Assembly (NCBI GenBank): GCA_030562195.1
Contig: JAUJPP010000001.1
Location: 10,160,472 to 10,224,471, forward strand
Length of the DNA stretch: 64,000 bases
Direction: 5' to 3'
Source of the DNA: Nipponacmea schrenckii
Lineage: Eukaryota; Mollusca; Gastropoda; Lottiidae
Part shown: positions 14,601 to 26,880 of the stretch, one piece after another
Numbering within the stretch: position 1 is the stretch's first letter
Layout: each line of letters starts with the position of its first letter
Position numbers and translations under genes: made by a program
Notes under the pieces: generated by a model
Databases searched by the model: none
The model's input: the letters and a program-made list of their open reading frames with translations, nothing else
Told to the model about the DNA's origin: nothing

Positions 14601-17600
14601 TGTTAGCTTAGAGATGAACTTGACATCATGTTACAAACTACAGTTATTGGAAAATAAACGCCGGTTTGCGCAACTGGTTTATTGAAGTGAGTGATAGTAG
14701 AAATGTAAATATAAGAGATTAAATACCTTAGTATTTCCGGCACAGTTGATTGTTGAAATGTATCAAATTCTTCTTCAGTATAAATTCTATAACAAGTACC
14801 AGGTGCCTCACGACCAGCTCTACCTGTTCTTTGTAAAGCTTGAGCCTGTGATACACGTACAACTTTTAATATATCTAATCCACTGTTAGGATTATATACT
14901 CTGTAATATAATAATTCTCAATATATTAAACAGAATTCTATGCTACAAGAGCAATTTCAGAGTAACCTTTAATGTGACAGGATACGAATTGTGTTGTTAA
15001 CATAGCTTGTGTTGATTTCAAATTGTCCTCAGAAGACAAATTATAACTCATCTTTAAAATATATTGCTCATACACTTTCCGTTTAGGTACGCACTTACTT
15101 TGCCTTGACCATTCCACTATCAACAACATATCTAATACCATGTATAGTGACAGAAGTCTCAGCTATATTAGTAGATACTATAATTTTTCTTGCATTCTAA
15201 AAAAACATAATCAACAACTATAAAATATTAAATTTCAGCAAATAATTTTATAATTTTATAAGTTTATTTTTGTGAACTTTTGAAAATACAACAGTAAATT
15301 ATAACCTTTGCTTGGTCTATCTTTATCTGATGAGTTGGTTTAATGCCTAATAATAAAACATTAAAATATACCTTAGGCGTACGTTGAAAGACACGTAATT
15401 GAGCTTGTGAAGGTAAAGCTGCATATAAAGGACAAACTAATAGAGTAGAATCATCGCTATCTTTAGCTATTTCTTTAATAGATCTTACTGCTGCTTCTAT
15501 TTCCTCTTGACCAGTTAAAAATAATAATATGTCATGACTGAAAGGGAAAGTTATTCTATATTTATTTTCATATTTTACGGATTTATAAGTACAATTCAAA
15601 TTTGTACCAAGGTGAAATAAATGGTACAGCATGAAAAGAGGTAAGTTTTTTTCATTGCAGTAAAGTCGACACCTTGATGTCTTTAATTCAAAAACGATAG
15701 ATGCATGGAACTTGATATGTCTTTGAATTTTTATTATGACATGAAAACACAGCTGTTTCCATTTTATACCTACCCCATTGGTGCTTCTTTATGTATCTGG
15801 AATAATGTTACTAATGATGCAAATAAATAATCAGATTGCGACTGACAAGCATAGAGAACCTGTAATAAATATAAATAATTTGTATTTTACAAGCAAATTG
15901 TTGTAGAGATGACATAATAAATATTATTTGGCTATTTAACCAAGTAAAGTAAAATGTACCAAATGCCAAAACTATAATTACCTGAATAGGAAATTGTCTT
16001 CCTTCTAAATATAATACAGGTGCATTATTAAAATACTGTGAGAAATGATCTACATCCATTGTAGCTGACATAACTATTATCTACAATACATAGAAATTTT
16101 CTAATAAAAGGATATTGATATGAAGAAAGAAACTTTGATATAAATCTTTCCTGGATTACCTTGACTCAGGTACATGTATATCAGCAGGGTTGATTAGATG
16201 AGCTTGCATGCTGATTGGGATTAGAACCCATGAACACCTTCTGTTCAATGTAACAAGGCAAATGTTCATTCAAATACTTAGACAGAAGTTAGTGTTCAGC
16301 AGTTAGTTACTTTTATAATAAATTTTGATATTTTATAGATGACAATAATTGTCTTTATTAATGCAATGCAATAACACATTTATTGTAATGAAAATGTATA
16401 ATACACGTATAATGGTCACCAGTACCTTTAATTGAGGTAATCCTTTATTGTTTCTCTTTTTCTGACATGACTTCACTACACCAAATAAAACATCAGTATG
16501 AATAGTTCTCTCATGAGCTTCATCTAGTATTATTATAGAATATCTGAAATTTACAAATTTACAAAAATCAAAGATTGCCTTTAAATACAGAGCCGGGTAA
16601 CATATCTAGACTATATATCTGACATAATATATGTATTACTTACTTTTTCATGAGAGGATCTAATATAGCTTCTCTCAATAACATACCATCAGTCATATAT
16701 TTAATCTTAGTACTGTCTGTAGTCATATCATCAAATCTTACACAATAACCAACCTAAAATATATAGTCATATCATTCACATCGCACACTTTAAACTTATA
16801 TATATACAGTATATAAATTCATACAAATAATGGCTTTATACGCTTACAGAAGCTGATCCCGAACACCCAGCCAACAAACTTGGAATACCTTAGATTGTTG
16901 GAAGGAATACATGACGTAGTACATTTCCTTAAATGATAAATGATGAACTAGACCTACCAATCTACCCAATGCTGATCTTTTTTCATCTGCTACACGTTGA
17001 GCAACTGTGATAGCAGCAACTCTTCTAGGCTGAAATAACAATGACATTACATACAATAAACATTATAAATCATCTTATGCTATGCACAATTTAAAATATT
17101 TAAATTGGACAGTTATTTGTTTTACTTTTTCATCCGAGGATCTAAATACTTATCATTAGTTAGCATCAGCATATATTTAATCTTAGTACTGTCTGTAGTA
17201 TATCATCAAATCTTATGTATCCCAAAAAATATCCGTGTAAATATCATTGTCGTCGCACATTTAAACGTCCCTCATATGTAAAAATTCGTCAAATAAAGAT
17301 TTTATACCTTCCCGAAGCTGATCCCGAACATCCAGCCAACAACGGTATACTTAATTGTTGGAGAAAACATGACACACAACATTTCCTTAAACTGATAATG
17401 CTGAACTAGACCAAACCAAAAAACCCAATGTGAAATTTTTTCATCTGCTATACGTTGAGCAATGTTAGCGAACTCTTCTAGGCTGAATTTTCAATGACTT
17501 TAAACATGTAATAAACATTATAAACCTTATAAAATCCACAATTGACATTTTAAATTTAAGAGATTAGAAAGCTATTGACTGCATTTGCCACCGTTCCAAT

Positions 17601-18262
17601 ATCTTAGTGCACCCACCTGTGTTATTGCTATCATCTTTCCTTTATGCATTCCAGATTCCAATAGGAACTGAAAGAAATATGATAAAACTTGAAATATCTA
17701 CTATCAGTAGGATAATGGTGTGATCAAAACCATGATCATTACATTAGGCAATTGATGGAGAAAATCATACGAGGATGTCAAAGAATATCAGAAAGAAATA
17801 AGCTGCAATACCTGTGGTATCTGTGTAGTTTTACCACTCCCAGTTTCACCAATCACTATGACTGTATCTAGGCGTTGTATTTCTTGTAGTAAACGTTTTC
17901 GTGCAGGATAAATAGGTAATTGTAAACGTTCTGCTTGTATCTTTTGATAATTATCTTTATGTTGATGTGATCCATTTCCACTACCATTACCTTTACAAAC
18001 ATAGCATTAAATTTAGATAACTAAGCTATCAACATATAATACAAGATTCTGTATTTCATCATTTGAATATAAAGACACTTTTTAAATAAAAATTCTCATT
18101 TCAAAATATTTCATATCAATTTCAATACAAATAGCCTAATGATAAAATGATAATACCATTAAAACTGGACTCATAGACCTGGTTTGAATATTAATTCAAT
18201 GACCCACCTTGGCTTGGACCCATCTTCTTGAATCTCTTAGCAGGTGATTTGCCTGCTAACAT
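5443..18262 (-). CDS. DHX33: DEAH-box RNA helicase DHX33
   Basis: Twenty coding exons give 673 aa (human about 707): 18208-18262, 17812-17990, 17617-17667, 16958-17029, 16644-16753, 16426-16543, 15982-16080, 15774-15859, 15372-15537, 15099-15196, 14727-14900, 14030-14120, 13664-13729, 13314-13402, 12828-12894, 9809-9913, 9226-9359, 6068-6134, 5789-5898, 5443-5527. All phases close. Motifs seen: Walker [10 protein letters not shown] (residues 66-74), [19 protein letters not shown] (163-166), SAT (200-202), [20 protein letters not shown] and QRTGRAGR (368-375), then the helicase-associated C-terminal region ending PDYFRRR. The ordering and the [12 protein letters not shown] tail specify DHX33 rather than other DEAH helicases. 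Known roles of the family member: rRNA synthesis, translation initiation and dsRNA sensing in vertebrates. The start ATG at 18260-18262 follows from exon phase. A decayed copy of exons 4-5 lies in intron 3. Confidence 0.95.
7362..8010 (+). mobile_element. Pearl/Helentron-like non-autonomous element
   Basis: Starts GGTTGCCTAGCAAGATACG, with subterminal TACGCCCAC. It contains about four diverged core units (AAGTCAAGTGCAATAACTC and similar), a GGACGGACGGA tract near 7950, and ends in a near-palindrome TATACGACCACATTATAATG followed by TGGGCGTATAAAAA. Lies in DHX33 intron 17, opposite to the gene strand. No coding capacity seen. Confidence 0.8.
10873..11720 (+). mobile_element. Nested Pearl-like element of another subfamily
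   Basis: Begins near ATACGCCCACCATTGGCAG and ends GTGGGCATATAAAA. It has different core units (AACAAGGGCAATAACTC, GATTTTCAATAGGCTTCATC) and a long GACA tetranucleotide run at about 11634-11680. Host-element sequence GATGAAAA resumes on the far side as AAAACTGTAG, so this copy inserted into the older element. Confidence 0.8.
11634..11680 (+). repeat. GACA tetranucleotide microsatellite
   Basis: About ten GACA units, followed by GACGGACAG, at the right end of the nested Pearl-like element. Equivalent GGAC tracts sit at the same place in the other copies (about 7950, 11925, 33155, 46180). Confidence 0.9.
12105..12231 (+). mobile_element. Solo 3' end of the Pearl-like family
   Basis: Ends GGGTGACGGCCATATACGG then TCCACATTTCATATGGGTGTATAAAA, matching the family's right terminus. 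It is preceded by two copies of a short unit (GATGACATCCCCCTGTTC-like, about 12115-12185). No left end is visible. Confidence 0.5.
14312..14458. repeat. Fold-back (hairpin) element in DHX33 intron
   Basis: Two arms of about 50 bp are near-perfect inverted copies: GAATGTGGATCTTGTTAT and AAATAAACACTGATTTATCA on the left, TGATAAACCAGTGTTTAT and ATAACAAGATCCACATTC on the right. The spacer is about 45 bp and richer in CpG (gagcgaag, gtacgcg). Looks like a short fold-back MITE. Confidence 0.7.
17107..17570 (-). pseudogene. Decayed tandem duplicate of DHX33 exons 4-5
   Basis: This stretch in intron 3 matches about 16636-17106 along its length: the exon 5 equivalent (ATATTTAATCTTAGTACTG, shared), the intron (AAGCTGATCCCGAACA), and the exon 4 equivalent (TTTTTTCATCTGCTA). 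The exon 4 copy lacks about 5 bases in its middle, which breaks the frame, and its donor has changed from GTAGGT-type to AAACCA-type sequence. It is an adjacent tandem duplication whose upstream copy (in gene sense) is dead. Confidence 0.8.
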
Positions 18263-19697
18263 CTCTAGAGTGAACACTTTTGAAATCAGACTACTTTATC
18301 TCTAAACTTGAAACCACATGTAGCTGCCATTTGTTAGGTATAGCCTAGCTGATATGCCGATCTAAAAAATGACCAAAATATTTTTAATTTTAACAGATAA
18401 TAAATGATGGGTGTTTTAATAAGTGTCATCTAGTAATTTTTCTAATGCTGCTAAAGCTGCAAAAGAATTTTGTCTCACAGAAAAGCAACAGTAACATCAA
18501 CAGTCTGGTGACGAAAAAGCAAAAGTCTGGTGACGAAACAGGAACACAAGTGCCAATTCACAGTGCCAGTAACAAAAGTGTCAGTTCAGTCTTTTTTGTC
18601 GAGTTTACCTGGTAAGATTAGACATATATTCGGTTTGTATGAGGCCTTCGGTCTAGAAAATTTAGGATAAACCTTTATATCTCAAAGATAACAAGAATAT
18701 TACATCGTGGTGTTTTAAATCATTGCCAAGTTACAATTAAAATAAAGCATAACAACACATTGTCAAAAATACCTTTCTTGACAAAATTCACGTGTTTCTT
18801 TCAAATTCAAAACAAACACGAGTAGCCTCCCCTGTTTGAATTCGGTACCATTCGTCTTTTTCAATCCAATGAATAGAGAGAGATTTATTGGGGTTTCTTT
18901 TAAATACAAATGAAAGACACGCATCCCATTTTAACTTCAATATTACATTTCACGAGTCTAATTATTTTTATTTATTTTGACATTAAATATTTTCAATATA
19001 AATGAGATACAGAGATGATTAATAAATAGGATATAGTCCAGAAATCAGACTGAAAATTTAGTGGAATGATGTAATGGTTTGGTGGTTTGTGTGGTTTGTG
19101 TCGAACTTCCACCTTAAGGCAAGTCATGTGACTCATCGTTAAACTAAAGACGGAAGTCAAGAAGGGGAGGGGGAAGTAGAAAAAGTGGTGTCAGTTGGAA
19201 AAGTGCCGATAAAACTAAAGGGGGCTGTAAGTGTAAAGATAAGACAAATATTGCAAGAGGGTAAGCAGATTATTTGAACTTAGTATTGCTATATTCTAAT
19301 CTAATGCTTCATTGTCATGTACAGTCACAGAGCAATCAATCATACATTATTTCATAAAGAAAAAACAGGCTTGACACAAATTAATGACAGTAGCTACAGC
19401 AACTTGACCCGGACTGACAGATTTGTCCATTTTGCTTATCAAACTACAGAGGAAGTTGAGTCACCTCAATGTATTTATTTGCTATGTTACCACTGTTAAT
19501 ACTATGTTTCTTATATTATAATTACTAATTAGAAGAATTTTGACTTGCCCTGTATGGCTGTCCACTAATAATTATAATGACTTTTTATGGATAGAATATT
19601 TCAAAAAGTTTAGGCCTAATATCGTACTATTATAATCTATGCAAATATCTTATGTCCTCCTATGTTATTATTTTCTTAGAATTGATAAAGTAAAAAG
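18263..19697. promoter_or_regulatory. Divergent promoter region DHX33 / CTTN with CTTN 5'UTR exon
   Basis: The two genes start back to back here. A probable non-coding first exon of CTTN ends at 19260 with donor GTAAGC; the matching acceptor (tattttcttag) ends at 19679, leaving 18 nt of 5'UTR before the CTTN ATG. An AP-1 type TGACTCA lies at 19129-19135, overlapping a palindrome GTCATGTGAC (19123-19132). A short repeat AGTCTGGTGACGAAA occurs twice near 18500-18540. Transcription starts are inferred, not seen. Confidence 0.55.
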
Positions 19698-22600
19698 ATG
19701 TGGAAGGCATCAGCTGGTGTAAATGTTCAAGCTAACAATAATAATCAAGATGATGATGATTGGGAAACAGATCCAGATTTTGTGGTAAGAAAAATTAAAA
19801 TTTAACTGTTGCAAATTAGTATTGATTATATTTTAATGTCTTTGCGTTGATAAGAATATATAGCTTGCTAAGTTGTTTATATGTCCTAATGTTTCATTTG
19901 TATGGCAATATGTTGGATTTAATGTGCTAATTTAAAAGTTTAGAGTTAGATGACTGCTAAGATGGAAGTTTCTTTGTATTGTAAGTCATTCAGAAGGCAA
20001 TTTTTTCCTTTATCTAGAATGATGTTTCTGAAGAGGAACAAAGATGGGGAGCTAAAACTGTAGAAGGATCTGGTCATCAAGCTTCATTAAAGTGAGTATC
20101 TAACATCTATTGGTAATAGATATACAGAGATTATTTAAGTTACAATAACATCAGCATCAGAATGATTTGAAAGGTTAAATAGTTTAGTTTTGTAAAAAAT
20201 CTGCCGTTCATTAATCAGGAAGAATAATTATTCTATGTATAGGACATTCTACAATTCAACTCAAAACTACTTTTTAAACAAAACTAGTCTAAAAGCAATA
20301 CTTATCACAATAATTACCAACATGATTTATTTATTTCCAGTTTAAAGGAGTTACGTCAAAATGTAGCTGCTGATGATAAAAAATATAAGAAAAACCAATA
20401 TGATGCTGGTCCTAAAGCATCACATGGTTATGGAGGTCAATTTGGTGTGGAGAAGGATAGAATGGATAAGGTTGGAACTTTAAAACTTTTTCATATTTTT
20501 TTTATTCTATGATCACCATGATCAAGTTATTCAATGTCAATCAATGAATATTAAATGCTATCTGATTCTGATTAATTACTAAATAATTGTACATACTTGA
20601 ATGTACTGGTACTGGCTGGTCACTTATAGAAATTGTGAAGTGCAACTACAATGTTGAATATATTTTGAGTCAATTTGCAAGAAACTCACTGGAAAGTACA
20701 AAAAATAAGGTAATTTGTTTTAGATTTTGATTAAACTGTAATGTCTATTGTAGTCTGCTGTAAGTCATGATTATATGGAGAAACTATCAAAGCATGGCAG
20801 TCAGACAGATGCTGCTAAAGGTTTTGGTGGGAAATATGGTGTTCAGGCAGACAGAAAAGATAAGGTAATTTACAGTCAAAATAATAGATTGAGATAAGGG
20901 CGAATATTAGAGTTGCCATAGTCAAGGGTGTAGTGTTATTGGAAATGCCTGCAATTCTCATTGAAGTAGAATAATAAAGCTATCATAGTTTAAATTATTG
21001 ATTTGCAGGAGAACCAGATTTGAGATTTATACTCTGATAAGCATTGTGGATGGTTGAAATTGAACTCAATCAGCTTACATATTTTCAACTCAACTTCTTT
21101 AAGGTTTCTTAAGAATAAGAAGCATCTTCATGTATTAGGACAAATTTAGGATCTGAAAAATCTTGACTTTTTATTTAAATATTTTAGTCTGCAGCAGATT
21201 ATAGTTATTCTGGTAAAACAGAGAAACATGCTTCTCAAACAGGTACATTTGGCTTTGTATTTCTTTGTTATGCTATAATTGCGTGCCAATCATATAAAAT
21301 TCATTTAAATAATATGCAAATAGATATTACTACAAAAAAATCATAAATGGTACTTTTGGGATTTCTGTTTGTAATCATGCATCATACCTGTCATTGTGTT
21401 TGTGTTTGTGATTTTTTTCTTGTGATCTGAACATTTTTTGTGTTGATTTATCTCCCTTGCCCAAAATCTGATGCATTTGAAATCTTGGTAAGGAATGAAT
21501 GAAGGAGGTTTGGCATGTGTTATGTAAAATTTGGGATAACTAACAATTATAAATTACAGATCACTCAAAAGGTTTTGGTGGTAAATTTGGTGTTCAGAAA
21601 GATAGATTAGATAAAGCTGCTGTTGGCTGGGACCATGTGACAGAAAAAAGCAAACATGAGTCTCAAAAAGGTTGAAATATAATAATAATAATTAATCTTT
21701 ATACTTGATGAAATATTGTTTTTGGTTAATAGCAAATTTATAGCAACATTTCTATAACCTTAGTTAATAGAAAAGATTTGAAATGAATGTAATATTACTA
21801 GTATTTTATGTTCACCTTCAACCTGGTTCTGCAGTTTCTAGTGATTTTCAACCTAATGTCCCATGGATGTTCGGGGACACATAGTCTTTTTGACCTTTTA
21901 AACAATGGCTAATATTACAAGACCAATTGAGGTATATCTAGTGAATAACTTTGATGACAATTTGAGACAGCCTCATATAGGCAGAGTACATAATTGAATA
22001 AAGAACAATTACATGTTTTATTATACATCTGCTCTTAAGCCTTAGTTTTTTTATTCACATAATTTTAAAAGCACCAGGCATTAGAAATGTTGATTATTGA
22101 ACCAGTTATGTCAGTAATAAATTGCCTATTGTAGATTATTCACAAGGATTTGGAGGTAAATATGGTGTACAGAGTGATAGACAAGATAAATCAGCTGTTG
22201 GCTATGAACATCATGAAAAAGTTGAAAAACATGCTTCACAAAAAGGTAAATTCAATATCCTATTTAAATTTCAAAAGCATTGAAAAGAGATAAAAGTACT
22301 ATATACCACTACAGAATTTATAGTTATTAAAATAATGTTGGTGTCTACAATAGTAGAATTATAAACGAAAGACTATCTGCAATTTAAATGATTTTAGTTA
22401 CATTGCTCAGATGCATGAATTTGTTGTATAGGCAAATTTAATTTTCCAATTCTGTATAACCAATACAATTCATCAACAAATGTGCATCATTTGTAAATGT
22501 TCTATAACAGTTTACATAAAAGTCTTTGTGTTTCTTTCTAGATCATTCAGTTGGTTTTGGAGGTAAATATGGTGTACAGAAGGATAGACAAGATAAATCA

Positions 22601-24829
22601 GCTAGTGGCTATGGTGGAGGAGTTAATAAAACAGAATTACATCCCTCACAGAAAGATATGAGTAAAGGTTTTGGAGGGAAGTATGGTGTTGAAGATGATC
22701 ATATGGATAAATCAGCTGTAGGGTATGGTGGTGGAATGATTAAATCAGAACTTCACCCTTCTCAAACAGACATGAAGAAAGGTTTTGGTGGAAAATTTGG
22801 TGTTCAGGAATCTACAGATAAAGCAGCCCAGAAATTTGACAGTATGGGTAAAACAGAGTTACATCCTTCTCAAACTGATATGAAAAAGGGTTTCGGAGGT
22901 AAATTTGGTGTAGAAAAAGAAAATATGGACAAGGTAACTGCAATTTTTTTTTTTTTTTAGTTAAATGATAATGAAGCAAGTCGTTAACTATCAGCTGAAA
23001 GACCAAACACTACACTTACCTTATTTATGCCAATTTCTATTTATTACAGACTGCTGTTGGTTACGAAGATAATGAGGGAGTTTCTAAAAATTTTCAAAGA
23101 ACAAAAGCTACTGGTAGTAAGTATTTCTGTTATGTTTTTAGTTATTCAGTTAAAATGGAAAAACATGGATATTGTTACATTTATCTGTTTTTTAAAATTC
23201 TCGCACCATAGCATTTCACTTTGCTAGACTATTAATATTTTCTTTTTTTAGGTTCAGAAGGTGCTGGAAATCTAAAAGCAAGATTTGAAAATTTAGCAAA
23301 AGCATCTGATGAAGAAAATAGAAAACGAGCAGAAGAAGAAAGAGCTAGAAGACAAGCAAGAGAAAAACGAGAACAAGAACAATCACAAAAACAAGAAGAG
23401 GTGCGTTTCTTAACATCATTTTCAAAACAGAGTAGTGTTCCATTTTTGTATTTCAGAAAAACCATGTCTTTTAATTGTTGATTATGTTGTAGTATTGAAC
23501 CCTTTGAATGCTACACATGAATACAGGTACCCTAGATGGTACTAGTGATCTAGTCTTGGTACCAAAGAAATATTTTTCACTAAAATATTATGCAACTAAT
23601 TATCTTCTTTATATGAAAGGAGAGAAGAAACAAGGAAAGATGGAGTGAAGAACAGAAAGAATCAGATGATATTTATGATGATACTTCTAATACTGTAGAA
23701 GACTATGAACCAGAAGATCAATATACTATTTCACCTTCCCAGCCTGCATCACAACCTCCTGTTTCATCACCAGCACAAGAAGAAGAAGAATATGAACCAG
23801 AAGATCATTATAACATGGCTGATGAAGTGAAGCTAGAGGAAGAAGAAGAGGAATCAGTATATAATGAAGCTAGTGATCCGGTACCAGACAATAAATCAGG
23901 AGGATTAACTGCTGTAGCTCTCTATGATTATGAAGCCAGTAAGTTTTAAGTTCAAACTTTTATTCAAACTTTGTTTTCAATAGTTTATGTCCAATAACAT
24001 CTTGATATAAGCTTTCATTTATGAGGCATAGATTATTCAAACACGTTTTTTGGGCGTAATTGGCCATCTCCCCTGTCTGTCAATTATTGTGGACACACGA
24101 TAAAGAGCTGGCTTTTCAATGGAATTTGACGAAACTTTGTGTGAGTCTTTGTAATCACCCAAGGATGAATTCTATGGAAAATCAGACCAATTGAAAAATA
24201 TTTATAATGAGTTATTGATCTTGTTTGTGTACATGATGAATAGCTGGTTTCTTGATAGACTTTGACGATAACTTGGTGGAGATATTGTAATAATCTTAGA
24301 ATGAACCATTGTATGTCACAAACTTTTTTATACCAATATTGACAATAACTAAACATCTGTGTTATTTTCTGGTATGATATTACAACTAGAAAGTTGTAGA
24401 GAAATATAATATGTTTGATACGTTAAGATTCTTTATCATATTTTATAGCTGAGGAAGATGAATTAACATTTGATCCTGATGAAATCATAACAAATATCGA
24501 AATGGTAAATATAAGTGTTTAAGTTGTACTGTATTTTTTTTGTACAAATGAAGATTCATTTAATGATTGCCTTCAAAATAACTGAACAGTTTTAGCAAGA
24601 TATTTGATTTTAAATTTAGAAGTATTTTCCGATTTATTCTTAGTGACGTGATATCAAATAAGAAGAATTAACTTCCTTAGAAAGACCTTCAATTTTGTGA
24701 TCTGATATAGCCTATGAGATTTTCTAAGAATTATGATATATATTGTAGGTAGATGAAGGATGGTGGCGCGGTAATTGTCGAGGTAAAAATGGATTATTCC
24801 CAGCTAATTATGTTGAATTACAAAGTTAG
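19698..24829 (+). CDS. CTTN: Cortactin (Arp2/3-binding, actin-binding SH3 protein)
   Basis: Thirteen coding exons give 580 aa: 19698-19784, 20018-20091, 20341-20470, 20754-20864, 21188-21242, 21560-21670, 22135-22245, 22542-22933, 23050-23116, 23252-23400, 23620-23938, 24449-24504, 24749-24829. The N-terminus MWKASAG plus [11 protein letters not shown] is the acidic Arp2/3-binding DDW motif. Then follow about 7.5 cortactin repeats ([10 protein letters not shown]...DKSA, 36-38 aa), a charged helix ([19 protein letters not shown]), an acidic Pro/Tyr-containing linker (YEPEDQY, YEPEDHY) and a C-terminal SH3 ([24 protein letters not shown]). Vertebrate cortactin has 6.5 repeats and about 550 aa. 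Known role: branched-actin stabilisation at the cell cortex. Exons 3 and 6 use the less common donors GTTGGA and GTTGAA. Confidence 0.96.
24045..24310 (-). mobile_element. Pearl-like element fragment, minus strand
   Basis: In CTTN intron 11. The reverse complement ends with GACAGACAGGGGAGATGGCC followed by AATTACGCCCAAAAAA, a degraded right terminus. Core phrases (ATTCTATGGAAAATCAGACC) are visible in the plus strand. The left end is not clear. Confidence 0.6.
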
Positions 24830-26880
24830 ACAACATCACAACAACACAGATATTATACATTCTTCCAAATTCAAACATTACCAGAAGTGCTTGATTATTA
24901 TGTAAAATTATTGATTGATATCATTATGATAATCCTTTATATCAGAGTAAGTTGATCTTACCTTGAAAATCCTTGACGCAAGCTGACATATTTATATTCA
25001 TGTTTTATCGAAAGCACATGAATTGAGAACATAATTTTATTATTTTCAGAGTTTAGACTTTATATTTATTATTTCATTTAAGTTATAAACCATTTTGTTA
25101 CAGTTTATCTTTTCTAGCTTGATTTATTATGCTTACTAAGATATCTGTATTTGTTAAATTTGTTAATAGAAGTATAAATTGCTGGACTTGAACAAGATCT
25201 GGATGTTCAATTAATACTAAGGTCACATAGGTAACCATAAATATTAATGTTGTTATTTTCTATCAAACAATTAGTGCTGAAATTAATCTATTGAAGTAAA
25301 AATTACAACAATGAAGGCAAAGAGTTCTAATATTTCTAATTGTTTTCAGTATCATATATATGATGAATAATGAAATAACATTATACAAAAATTGTTAATC
25401 ATAGACCGGTTTGGTAATGCCAGTTTTTGTTATGTTACAGTATCCTATTTAAGTCATATTTTCATATTCCTTTACTCCACTAAATCAGTTGTATTATAAC
25501 CCATATGGAACATTGGAACATTTTTGATATTGTGAAACCATTGAAACTGTATTGTTAGCCATACAAATATATCTATTGGGTAGACAATATATCTAATTAT
25601 AGACCACTTATAGGAGGTCTTAATATATCTCCAGTCAAATGTCAAACTTAAAAAGGAATGGAGTTTCTTTGATATTCATGAAGGTTATGAGAAGTTTGTA
25701 ATGTCAAAGTGAATTTTAAAGTAGAGCTATAATGTGTAAATGTATATCAATAAGAATAATTAATTCATAATGATTAGAGTAATATAGTCTGTGACTTGAT
25801 TGATTGACAATATTATGATGTGCTATCTTGTATATTTCGCTTATTTTTAGCTATTTCTAAAAAATAATCTTTATTTTATAATGACAATTTGTAAGATATT
25901 ATATTGTTTTATTATTTATAAGCTATTTTGTAAATTAAAGTCTTTTCATTAAACATTTCTCTTTATTTTATAATGATTTCTATTGATGGATATAAAGCAC
26001 ATATCTAAATATAACATGGACACTCTCTGAGGGAGTCTTTCATGAAACCTACCAGCTGGTAGTGCTTAACTTCAGGTATCTGTGTCACTTTTTCAGGTTG
26101 AAGTAACTTCTGTATGTTGCTTATATATACTTAAACTATAATGGATATCGCTAATGCATGAATTGAACTTGATCGCTGGGAAAGGCAACAGACATCATAT
26201 CACAATGTATGTCTTCATAGCCCACAGTTTCATATTTTATATAATTTGATTTCATGAAAGTTTTGCTGATTGGTTACTGATGAAAATGAACTCTATGTTT
26301 TAGTAACATGAAGATAAAAATCTTTGCTTCATCTGTAAATTAGTTAGCATGAAAATGAGAAAATGCTTTTTTTTATATGGAACTGAAAATTTCATCACTC
26401 TGTTAAGTATCATGGAAGAGAAATTTCAACACTCTTCAGTAATTAATTAGAATTTTGTTTTATTTAAATTATAACCCAATTAAAGGATAGTGGCCCTCAT
26501 TTGCTTATTTGTTTTTATATGAAATATAATCATGACCTCTCTGAACATAAATCATTCTATTGTTTTCTATGAGCAAACTGTCAAGAATTTTGTTATTTTT
26601 GTTGTGGAATTCTAACCCAAGTCAATGACATAATGTTATGATAACAATTAAATGATAATATTGAGTTTATTTTACTAAATGTCCATCATTAGCCACAACT
26701 TAGCCAAAACTTTGTCCTTGTTATCACAATTAATAATAAAATTATTATGTTTAATATTCTATATGTATATAATGTCTATTCAATAAAATTTATTTTATCT
26801 AAATTTAACTTCTAATTTTCTTCATGTAGTCTGCTCACATGACATGACAACTGTTTTTTAATAAAGTTTTATAATATTCA
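24830..26880 (+). other. Probable CTTN 3'UTR
   Basis: AT-rich sequence with no gene after the cortactin stop. Candidate poly(A) signals AATAAA lie at 26782-26787 and 26860-26865, with ATTAAA variants near 25936-25950. The real end is unknown. Confidence 0.45.

Noticed and set aside
16190..16262. tRNA-like box B (GGTTCTAATCCC, minus strand), possible SINE head
   Set aside because: No convincing box A at the right spacing, no cloverleaf and no second copy seen, so not called.
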